Source: Haplosporangium gracile (Eukaryota; Mortierellomycota; Mortierellomycetes; Mortierellales; Mortierellaceae). Taken from it: DNA of 11,209 bases. The position numbers and the translations under genes were made by a program. Below, piece after piece: positions 1-7,966 of this stretch. Position 1 is the stretch's first letter. Each line of letters starts with the position of its first letter. Location of the stretch: the NCBI GenBank assembly GCA_015499985.1, contig JAAAUF010000064.1:60882-72090 (forward strand), in the 5' to 3' direction. Below the pieces are notes generated by a model. It had not been told where the DNA came from. It was given only the letters and a program-made list of their open reading frames with translations, and ran no database searches.

Positions 1-122
1 AAGGGAAGTCATGCGGGAATGAATTTAATGAAATTACAAATTAATTAATGTGTAACCAAGAGTGGCGAGTGAGAACGAAATTCAATGAATAAACAATAGA
101 GGATGGGAACTTTCAATCTTAC

Positions 123-2144
123 CTTCTGCTTAGAAAAGACACGTCCAGCAACAATTTCGGGCAAGATGAACAAAGAAATCAACCACCCCCACGCCAACAA
201 CTTCAGATTGATATCATGCCAAATCGCCACAAACGTAAAAACTACCCAAATATTATACATTGCATACCGCGTCCCACCCAAAGGTACATAGATATATCGA
301 ATAATCCACAGATTAAAACTCTTATGCCAACTCCTCCAGAACCCGAGTGCCGAATAGTTATTCGTAACACAGCGGATCATATTCTCGGGGGCTTCGATTC
401 CGTCAAGGAGAGCCCAGAGACGGAAGAAGCGCCAGATGATGAGGAGTTTGAGCCAGATGAGGACGAGGTTGAAGAGGGCAATCATGGCGATTTGAAGGAT
501 GGTGTCGTCGTCCCAGGCTTGGGTTTTGGAGATCGCAACCATATACATGTAGTGGTTGACGAATTCCATGGTCAGGAGGGAGAAGAGTAGGCGGGCTACC
601 CACATCAGGATGGTCTTTACTGGGATCGCCTTTGGGTACCTCAGCTATTTTTTTTGGTCAAATATATATAAAGAAGGAGCGCGTCAATAATGAGCTTCAC
701 TAAGACCCTAGAGCGGCACCATTTCACTTCACAGGATGAGACGAGCAGGGTACCTGGGAGATAAAGTCGTTAAAGGTCATGATGGGTCCAGCAACATAAA
801 GAGGAGCGTAAAGGGCAAAGGCGACGTAATAGGTGAAGCAGTAGTCTCCGGCAAAGGCTGGTTGGGTCACACGTTCCTTGTCATTGCTAGGCGTCCTGTC
901 ACGATCCTCCATGATGAGCTCGTGGTCAGAGTTGAAGGACCAGTAGTAGTCGAGGTTGAAGGAGACGAGACGGAGCATCGTAAAGTTGAAGTGCACATCC
1001 CACCGACGATCCATTCCCGTGTTATCATCCTATCAATTGAGAAGAAGGTAGTTTTGCATCATACCTGTTAGCTTGAAATCCCCTGAATGTTGAATTCAAC
1101 TTTTGAACATCAGCAAGTGATGTTTGAAATGAACTTACGAGCCAGGTCAGGGCCTCATGGAAATCCGAAAAGTTATACCCCTTATACCCCTCATTGAGGA
1201 ACAGAACCGCAATATTAAACGCCCACGTCGCCACCGGCATCCACCTCGCATTCCGTCCCAACTTCGCAATGGCATAGTTTGTCGAAACAATAAGCATGAT
1301 CTTGAGAATGCTGTTGCCGTACATAAAGTAGAGGTAGATGGCCGAGAAGGTGAGGAAGAAGTAGGTCCGGACGAGGGGCTGTTGGGGGGATTTGAGGCTG
1401 TTGGTGGTTTTGGAGGGGACAAAAAAGGAGCCGAAGAGGTGGCTGAGGGGAAGGTAGATCGAGGCGACGATCAAAAGTTTTGGGAGATTGTTCCTGAATC
1501 CTGCCCATTGACCATCACTGTTATCCTAATTGGCATATAGTTAGATCGGAGGCATGGTGTTGAGTATGGGAGATCGAGATCAATTGATGATGGCCTGAAG
1601 GTACAGTTGATTCAAATTGCTTCCAGATTTCAAATGTTTGTACCAGTTTGTATCCAAAGAACCCGTCTGAAAGCAGATGTTGGTACTTTTCGTAGTTAGG
1701 GTTATCGACTATGCAAGTAGAAACAAAAAAAAGGACAAATAATAAGTGTAAATAAGAAGTCAGTTGGCAAAGTGATCCCAATTTGGATGTTGCACAATCC
1801 CCTCCCTCCATGGCCGACCGGCAACACGGAGTAAATATCTCCGATCTGGCGTGAGAGCAGTTTGAATGTGTACCTGAACTGGCCTCGTGAGCAGTCTTGA
1901 ACATGTAGGGGATACAGAACATAAAGACGAGGTAGTAGACATAAAACTCTTTGGTGTTCCATAGTGAGGGTTGTGTTGTCCTGTCTTGTTGACGTTTTGT
2001 GTACTTGGGAGTGGTAGTGATGGGTTGATGATGGTGATGATGAGAGTTGTTGTTGTCTGACTGTCCGACGAATGAGGAAGAGTCATCGTGGTTGTGGTGT
2101 GAGTTGATCTCGAGCAACCGATGGTGCTCGTGTTCTTGTTGCAT
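123..2144 (-). CDS. GUP1: GUP1-like membrane-bound O-acyltransferase (MBOAT), 5' part, five exons
   Basis: Exons on the minus strand are 2144-1874, 1708-1644, 1525-1139, 1029-754 and 644-123. They join in frame to 507 codons, and a fifth intron (donor GTAAGA at 122) runs off the left edge. No acceptor AG occurs on this strand between that donor and position 1, so the last ~100 residues are missing. Residues 1-58 are polar, with a His run at 35-39. A GUP1-type start follows ([16 protein letters not shown], ~59-74), then several membrane segments. The MBOAT core is in exon 5: [32 protein letters not shown] (H440), RYIYVPLGG and FVAIWHDI (H476, the conserved catalytic His position). Known GUP1 proteins are ER multispanning acyltransferases that remodel GPI-anchor lipids and affect glycerol uptake and membrane order. 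The ATG at 2144 is the first in this open frame. The splice joins reproduce a continuous GUP1 alignment from memory, so identity is near certain. Confidence 0.95.
1709..1873 (-). other. GUP1 intron 1, 165 nt, translatable in frame
   Basis: The donor is GTACAC at 1873 and the acceptor ends CATAG at 1709. The length is divisible by three and the frame stays open through it. Splicing joins residue 90 (Ser) to a split Val codon and then DNPNYEKY, which matches the expected GUP1 course. The intron is therefore the preferred reading. Retention would insert 55 residues ending in a hydrophobic stretch. Confidence 0.8.
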
Positions 2145-2615
2145 CTATTTTTGTCTCTCCTTGTAGTTAATTCCTTGTGTTGCTGAGTGTGATGAGTGAG
2201 TGGTTCTTGCTGGAGTATGCCGGAGTGTCCTGTATGCGGCTCGGGATGATGTGTTTGCGAGATGATGAAAGAAAAGAGGAGAAAAACAAAAAAAAAATCA
2301 TTTTTATTTTATTTTTACTCTCTCCTCGAGTGACCCAAACGGATCATCCCCATATGCTAAAAAGCCAAAAGCCAAAAGCCAAAAAAAGCAGTTTCCTTGG
2401 AATCTAGGCTTTTTTCTTATATTTTGGTGGCAACATTCTCGGTTTTATTTTTTGCCCTTGAAAAAAAAAATAGACGGAGATTTCAAGGCGAGCGAGCATG
2501 TTTTGCGAGTGGACAAAGGGGTGTGCTGTGTACTGGGGTCAATGGAGATCATAAAAAAAAAAAGATACCAATAAAAAAAAAATAGAGAAACAAAAAAAAT
2601 CCCCGTTGAGAGAAT
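2145..2615. other. Intergenic spacer: GUP1 upstream region and transporter 3' flank
   Basis: No gene is seen here. GUP1 (transcribed leftward) starts at 2144, and the transporter, also leftward, stops at 2616. The spacer therefore contains the transporter's 3' UTR/terminator and the GUP1 promoter. It holds a short tandem repeat at 2360-2380, several A-runs of 8-11 bases (2461-2470, 2552-2563, 2572-2582) and one copy of the diverged ~240-bp repeat described separately. No clear TATA element for GUP1 was recognised. Confidence 0.7.
2360..2380. repeat. (AAAAGCC)3 tandem repeat
   Basis: Three exact copies of a 7-bp unit AAAAGCC, followed by an A-run. It lies about 220 bp upstream of the GUP1 start codon. 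It is probably simple slippage; no function is visible. Confidence 0.85.
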
Positions 2616-2636
2616 TCAAATGATGGAAGGATCATT
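2395..2636. repeat. Diverged direct repeat, copy A
   Basis: This copy is colinear with 4488-4730. Anchors include GGTGGCAACATTCTC at 2426-2440 (4525-4539 in the other copy, one mismatch), a block starting GTGCTGTGTAC at 2523 (4629), and TGAGAGA at 2607 (4709). Anchor spacings nearly agree: 97 versus 104 and 84 versus 80 bases. Copy A spans the 3' flank and the last few codons of the transporter gene. Confidence 0.8.
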
Positions 2637-4040
2637 CTCAAAATCCTCCCTGAGAGCTTGGATGGCGTCGATCGATCCAATGATCGCGCTGACAACACCA
2701 ATGGCAACAATGATCGCGCACCAGATCAACTCGAACCACCCCATCTGTCTCCATCCGACAAGCTTGGCGTAGAAAACAACCGGCAAGACAAAGATCAGCG
2801 TACAATTCGAAAGTGCACCCAAGAGCGACAAGAAGTCCCCAAAATAAGGGACAGTGCAAGCAATGCACGCACAGACGCCAACAAGAACGAACTGGAGAAC
2901 CGTTCGGTAGACGCGCTCCATGACCAGGCCACGGGAACTGACGGTAATGTTGGCCAGACGCTCAAGCTCCAAGGCAAAGGACGTCAATAAGAGAGGCGCG
3001 GTAAGGAGGACGTGGATAATGATGACGACTGTTCCGAGCGTGGTAAAGCTATCCTTGGGTAAGTTGTTTAAGATTGGGGACTCGGCAAGGTCGCCATAAG
3101 CCATATAACCGGGGATGGCCACAGTAAGGTAAAAAATCGTGCATGTGCAAAGAGCGGCGGTTACAACGTGGTTCCAGGACTTTGGGTATCGCATGGACTC
3201 CTCGACGTGGATGTAGATGGCATTGCCACCGAAACACATCGAGATGGAGGCCACGGCGGTGGGGAGGTGTGAGAAGATGACAAAGCTATGGTTGACATCA
3301 GCATAGACTGGGTTGTCCAAGTCAATGATTGAACCACGAACAGCAACAATAACCAGCACGACAGTCGCAAGGGCGCCAAGGACGGAGGTAATGGCGGCTT
3401 CTTTCATTGTTTTTATAAGGACAAACGGGATCGCCACAATTGTGGCGCAAATCCAAATCCACGTCTTGACGCTGATGTCCAGGGCGATCACAGTCTTGAA
3501 CCCCGTTCCTGCCAGAATCAAGAACATGACAGGGGCTCCGATCACCGTTGTCGCATAGAAGAACCAGACAGTCCATAACCCAGGCTTCCCAAACGCATGT
3601 CGGCCCACCTCCTGGTAAGACGAAAGACGCTGGATGCCGTCATAGTACAGGCACCTTATGAGAAGGACGGAGGTATAGACGGACATAAGCAAGGATAAGA
3701 TCAGCACACCAACGCCGATCCATCCACCCAGCTTGAGGGCATACGGCAAGCCTAAGGTTCCACTGCCTGAGCACATTCAGCCAAATTGATATAGTTTGCA
3801 TTAGTCAAGTCCCCGTCTGAAACCGTTGACGAACCCATAGTAAGTTGGTCACTGAAGCAAAACAGTGCCATTTTTACCTGCAACAGTGCAAACAACAACG
3901 GCATAGACAGCAAAGCTGGAGCCTTGTTCAGGCCTTTCCGCGAGGAGATCTGAGCTACAATGATGACCAGTAGCTGCTTGCTTGGTGACGTCGCAGAGAT
4001 TGGTATTGGAGAGGAGTGGGGTTGTCTCGGTGCTGCTCAT
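2616..4040 (-). CDS. Vacuolar amino acid transporter, AVT/AAAP family (SLC32/36/38-like)
   Basis: Two exons, 4040-3878 and 3766-2616, join through a 111-bp intron (donor GTAAAA, acceptor CTCAG) to 437 residues ending in TGA at 2618-2616. The join restores the family's first-helix signature, AGSGTLGLPYALKLGGW (about 54-70), split by the intron after its first base. About eleven hydrophobic helices follow (near 43-65, 72-91, 118-141, 157-172, 178-197, 216-235, 254-275, 296-318, 343-364, 366-388, 399-423). Other family-like patches are CFGGNAIYIHVEESMRYP (~232-249) and GYMAYGD (274-280). The short N-tail carries an acidic dileucine, E5-T-T-P-L-L10, a vacuolar-sorting type signal. Family members exchange neutral or basic amino acids with protons across the vacuolar membrane. 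The substrate and the AVT subtype cannot be told from sequence alone. ATG 4040 is the first ATG in this frame and has A at -3; the frame's upstream extension has only a TTG. Confidence 0.92.
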
Positions 4041-4487
4041 CTTACTGGTGTTCAATGCTGAAGAACGGGAAGAGGAGGTGGTTGGGAGAGTTGAAGAGAG
4101 AAAAAGATAGAAAGAGAGGAAGGTGAGAAGCAATTGATGAATACTGGGAGGGAGAAAGACAAGGAACAGCTGTTAGTGGTGAGAAGAGAGAAAGACTTGA
4201 AAACAATAGACAGGAAGGGACGATGAACTAAGGTGAAGGGAAAGAAAGTCAGCAAACAATGAGGCAAGCAAACAAACAAAAAATACAGATGGCGCGTATG
4301 TTACAAGGCCCATATTCGCACAAAGAAACACGTTGGATCGTGTAGTCTTTGAAGAGCTACACAAGGCATTGGCGTATATATATGCATACATGCATGGCGA
4401 AGGCATAGACCATAGTCATGCAACAATGGTCAGATAGGGGGCATGCTTTGCCATGCCATGCGTGGACCATGGTTTGCTTTGTGTTGG
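4041..4487 (-). promoter_or_regulatory. Promoter and 5' UTR region of the amino acid transporter
   Basis: Immediately upstream of ATG 4040 is a strongly pyrimidine-rich stretch on the gene strand (4066-4260, seen as GA-rich on the plus strand), typical of fungal 5' leaders. A TATA-like run lies at 4376-4383. Beyond it is an 83-bp cluster of seven CATG tetramers at 4389-4471, including the palindromes GCATGC (4441-4446) and ACCATGGT (4467-4474). No open frame here looks protein-like. Confidence 0.5.
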
Positions 4488-4730
4488 TTGAAATCCACAC
4501 TTTCCCGTTTGTTTGTCGGTCTTCGGTGGCGACATTCTCCATCTCTTTCTTTTTGATTTTACTCCACGCCCTGATAAAAGAAACGGAAATGTCACATGCG
4601 AGTGAATGTTATTGGCAAGCAAAGACGCGTGCTGTGTACCGCGGGTCAATGGAAACCATAGAAAAAAAGAAGGAATAAGAAAAAATGAGATCGACGAAAA
4701 AAAGCCACTGAGAGATCTGAAATAGTGTGG
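4488..4730. repeat. Diverged direct repeat, copy B
   Basis: Second copy of the segment at 2395-2636, in the same orientation, about 2.1 kb away on the other side of the transporter gene. The best block (4629-4667 against 2523-2560) differs at about four bases plus one gap. Similarity fades just past the position matching the transporter's stop codon. No transposon-type terminal inverted repeats or target-site duplications were recognised at either copy. Confidence 0.8.
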
Positions 4731-4908
4731 GGCAACCCAATTGACGGTTCGCTACCATACCTTAAGGATCAGTTTTCTAGCCTTTGTACGTTGATCATTG
4801 GAGGCCATCAGCTTCAATCGACGGTCATGTAAGAGTATGCATCCTTCTTCATCCAGCATTTTCTTCCCCCTTTTTCAACTAACTCCTGTTTATCTTCAAA
4901 ACACCAAA

Positions 4909-5627
4909 ATGAACCTTAAGACTACAGAACGTGACGGTGGATGTGGATGCGCAGATTGAACATATCGGTCACCTTCTCGACAACCAAGCAACCATGGAGC
5001 AGGCAAACACGGCTCTGAATAATCGTGTGACGGAGCTCGAGAGAGAACTCGATCATCAACAGCTGCAGTTGAATGGGTTGCGCGACCAGAAACTCGGCAA
5101 CAACAACAACAACAACAACACGACATCAACATCCATGATGTCGTTGGAGAACCGATTACGGCACTGCCAGCAACACCATTAGCACCAACGCTTCAACCCA
5201 ACGTACCTGTCGCCAGCCTGTAGGCTCAAACATTCAAGAACACCAAACTCGATAATCTTTTCGCCAGGGTTAACCTTCTTCAAAACCAACTGGATCCCGA
5301 TTTGGTTGTGGTGGAAGTTGAACGCGCTACTGCTCGCTAGTTTATAGTTTCAGTGACTATCGACTTGCTATTACAGAAGTAACTGAGCTCCAAACCCCTA
5401 CGACCTTCAGTCTGGTCACTCCAGTTGCTTTATCCCAGTGGAAGCGAGCATTAACGGGGGTCAAGAAGATAGTTTTTAATCGGAAAAAGAAAGTTGTCTG
5501 TCGTTTTTGAGTTTGGTCAAGGACGATCCCGGTGAGAACTTTTTTGAGAGAACGGAGAACGCGCAGGAGGCTGCTGACAACGAGAAACAACTGGCGGGAG
5601 GAATGCGTAAGGATGCTGATGGGCTTT
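4909..5627 (+). pseudogene. Decayed coiled-coil reading frame of unknown family
   Basis: A pyrimidine-rich leader (4850-4900) is followed by an ATG at 4909 whose frame stops after 16 codons (TGA 4957). Overlapping it in another frame, 4931-5182 encodes a protein-like heptad stretch (IEHIGHLL...NNRVTELERELDHQQLQL) and then seven Asn from a CAA microsatellite. Protein-like text continues in other frames with stops between: KLDNLFARVNLLQNQLDPDL (5244-5303), TPTTFSLVTPVALSQWKRAL (~5395-5454), and DDPGENFFERTENAQEAADN (~5521-5580). This pattern of plausible coding broken by several indels and stops suggests a relic gene, possibly mobile-element derived. I do not recognise the family. The strongest intact remnant is a 62-codon frame from ATG 4994 in a good start context (ACCATGG), ending at 5182. 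A true multi-exon gene is less likely, since no consistent splice sites were found. Confidence 0.4.
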
Positions 5628-5659
5628 GATTCAACTTAGTGACGAGCTCTAAGAATCAC

Positions 5660-5760
5660 ATCACGACAAATACTACAACCACCATTATAACCACCACAAC
5701 CACCACAACCTACCACAACCGCACAACCCCACAACCGCCGCTACCATCATCGTCACATTC
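5660..5760. repeat. ACC/CCA-rich low-complexity tract
   Basis: A degenerate triplet-rich stretch of ACC, ACA and CCG units between the decayed frame and the homoserine dehydrogenase promoter. It can be read as a Thr-rich frame but lacks protein-like character. Confidence 0.6.
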
Positions 5761-5779
5761 AAACCGACGCTTATTGCAA

Positions 5780-5998
5780 TGTATGCTTTTTTCGCTCTCA
5801 ATATATCATTTTTGGTGGCAAATTTTCGTAAGTCTTATTTCTGATCGCGCGATCCAAGTCACAGAACGATGAATCATACGTAAACTTGATAACTCAATTG
5901 CCTCTCTCTTCACCGCTTCTTTTTTCTTCTTTTCCTCCCTTTTTTCCTACCCATTCAGCAAACCCCTCTTCCCTTTTACTCATTCACCTCTATACATA
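5780..5998 (+). promoter_or_regulatory. HOM6 promoter/leader with PACE-like site and possible leader intron
   Basis: From left to right: an AT-rich TATA-like patch (5801-5808), an exact GGTGGCAAA at 5814-5822, a perfect donor-like GTAAGT at 5828, then a long pyrimidine tract (about 5899-5955) ending in CATTCAG at 5960. The start codon follows at 5999. The pyrimidine tract could be an ordinary fungal leader element or the 3' end of a 133-bp leader intron (5828-5960). The ATG at 5783 opens a frame that is not in frame with HOM6, either unspliced or spliced this way. Confidence 0.45.
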
Positions 5999-7523
5999 AT
6001 GGTTGTCAACGTTGCCATCGTCGGTGTCGGTCTCGTCGGATCCGAATTCATTGCCCAGGTCATCGCCACCCAGTCCAAAAAGATCGCCGTCGTCGCTGTC
6101 GCCAACTCGCGCCAGTTCCTCACCTCCCCTACTCCCCTCACCGCATCCTGGAAAACCGACCTGGCCTCCTCCACCTCAAAGACATTCACCCTTGATGCCT
6201 TCACTGCCTCCCTCGCTGCCTCCAAGGCCACCAACCCCACCGTCGTCCTCGACTGCACCTCCAACGAATCTGTCGCAGCCTACTACCCCACTTGGCTCGA
6301 GTCTGGCTTCCATGTCGTCACCCCCAACAAGAAGGCCTTCTCTGGTGACTTGAGCCTCTACAAGAAGATCAAGGAGATTGCTAACGGTGCCCCCGGTGCC
6401 CCCTTGGTCTACCACGAGTCGACTGTTGGCGCTGGATTGCCTGTTATCAACACCTTGAACGATATGGTCAACACTGGAGACAAGATTACAAAGATCGAGG
6501 GTATCTTTTCAGGAACTTTGTCGTACATCTTTAACAACTTTTCCACTCTCGATACCTCCGCCGAGCCTGTCAAGTTCTCCAAGGTTGTCTCCGTCGCCAA
6601 GGATCTCGGCTACACCGTAAGTCCTATTTTTTTTGTTGCCTTGTTTTTGTTTTTCTGATTTTTTTTTTTTTTTTTTCCTTTTTTTCATACAGTTAATGTT
6701 GTTATCTTGTTCTGTGTTAATTGAGTGCCAATTCTGACTTGTCGAGAAGCGATAAACCGAATTCCAAAAAAAAAAAAAAAAATGTCCGACCGCCGTTTTC
6801 TCCAATGACTCTCATTTCTTGACTGTTACTCATAATATCCTTACCTTTATTATGCGTACTGACTACAACAAAAATTAACAGGAGCCCGATCCCCGCGACG
6901 ATTTGAATGGAATGGATGTGGCCCGCAAGGTCATTATCTTGGGCCGTGTCGCAGGACTGGATTTGACCCAGGAGACCGTCCACGTCGAGAACATTGTTCC
7001 CGAATTGCTCCGTTCCCTCTCCTCAGAGGAGTTCATGAAGAAGTTGCCCGAGTTTGACAACCACTTTGAGAAGCTCAACAAGGAGGCAATCCAGAACGGC
7101 CAAGTCTTGCGTTACGTCGGACTTGTCGACCCTGTTCACGGAAAGTCCAGCGTCACCCTCGCCAGGTAATGAACGAAAAGAAAGACACAAAATGATATGA
7201 TAGGGGGTTTTTTTGAAGATGTTCTTGCGAGTTCTCTTGCGTGCTTTTTTCTTTTGCTTTTTTTTTTTTCTCGTTTGCCCGCGAAAGCCCGTGTGTATTA
7301 AACTTTTTTCCTCTTTGTACCTTGGTACCACATTCAATGACAAAATAGATACCCTGCCAGCCACCCCTTCGCCTCGTTGAAGGGCAGCGACAACATCATC
7401 GCATTCACCACCGAGCGCTTCCCCAGCCCCTTGATCATCCAGGGCTCCGGCGCCGGTGCTGCCGTCACCGCTTTCGGTATCTACTCCGATATCCTCAAGA
7501 TCGTCGAGCGCACCCAGCAGTAA
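5999..7523 (+). CDS. HOM6: Homoserine dehydrogenase
   Basis: Exons 5999-6616, 6882-7165 and 7349-7523 join in frame to 358 residues, against 359 for yeast Hom6. The enzyme reduces aspartate semialdehyde to homoserine with NAD(P)H, the branch point to threonine and methionine, in the cytosol. Residues 1-14 end in the Rossmann glycine motif GVGLVG (9-14). The family motifs DCTSNES (85-91), TPNKKAFSG (108-116), YHESTVGAGLPVI (138-150) and EGIFSGTLSYIFN (167-179) follow in order. Exon 2 opens with EPDPRDDLNGMDVARK (207-222), giving E207, D218 and K222 at the positions of the yeast catalytic/substrate residues E208, D219 and K223. There is no aspartokinase or ACT domain, so it is the short monofunctional fungal type. 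Both introns have standard borders (GTAAGT...ACAG; GTAATG...ATAG). It converges with the minus-strand gene at 7967-9588. Confidence 0.97.
6617..6881 (+). other. HOM6 intron 1 with opposed T18 and A17 tracts
   Basis: This 265-bp intron has donor GTAAGTC and acceptor TTAACAG. It contains a run of 18 T (6659-6676) and a run of 17 A (6766-6782), which are complementary in the transcript. It is the longest complete intron in the window. Confidence 0.85.
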
Positions 7524-7966
7524 AACCGCAACAATTGTATCCTACCATCCAACCTTCCCAACCCCACTTTTTGTGCATAGACCATCTTCAAGTTCTAGTT
7601 CTCAATACATATTCAAAACGAGAGCAAAGATAGAGTTGGGAGGTAATGCTTTGCATTGGATGCGAAAGAACAAAAAAAAAAAAAAAAGACGTTTTGTTAT
7701 TGGATTGATGATACATGAAGCAAGGGGAAGAAGAAGAAGAGCAATTATACAACGGGAGAGGGAGGGTGCAAAAGAGAAGCTACGGTAATCGACTCAGAAA
7801 TGAAAAAAGATATCGTAACTTGTGAGGGTGTGAAAGTAGAGGATATGGCGTGCAGATAGTGGAACTAGGCGGATTTTCCTGCAAAAGGAAAAAAAGGAAA
7901 AAATATGTACAAATGGGCTGGCAAGCCTTGGAAAGATGGGATGGGGGATTTGAGCACCCTGACCCT
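7524..7966. other. Convergent 3' intergenic region
   Basis: No gene is seen. It lies between the stop codons of HOM6 (7523) and the minus-strand securin candidate (7967), and must carry both 3' UTRs. It contains a 16-base A-run (7672-7687) and a GAA/AGA-rich patch (7725-7742). No canonical AATAAA signal was found for HOM6; an AATACATATTC stretch at about 7603 may serve instead. Confidence 0.6.

Noticed and set aside
216..590. Plus-strand 124-residue acidic frame
   Set aside because: It is antisense to GUP1 exon 5, whose conserved MBOAT sequence fully explains it.
2658..2990. Plus-strand 110-residue frame
   Set aside because: Mirror of the transporter's last helices; its polar composition is an artefact of the reverse strand.
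4625..4630. ACGCGT (MCB cell-cycle box)
   Set aside because: It sits in repeat copy B, far from the securin and PTPA promoter, and is absent from copy A.
2395..4730. The A/B repeats as a transposon or MITE pair
   Set aside because: No terminal inverted repeats or target duplications were seen, and copy A runs into a coding gene end; left as a segmental duplication.
4740..4770. GGTTCGCTACC resembling a tRNA T-arm
   Set aside because: No acceptor or anticodon stem can be formed around it.
6806..6811. TGACTC, a Gcn4/Cpc1 core, in HOM6 intron 1
   Set aside because: A lone hexamer in an intron is expected by chance at this length; none was found in the promoter.
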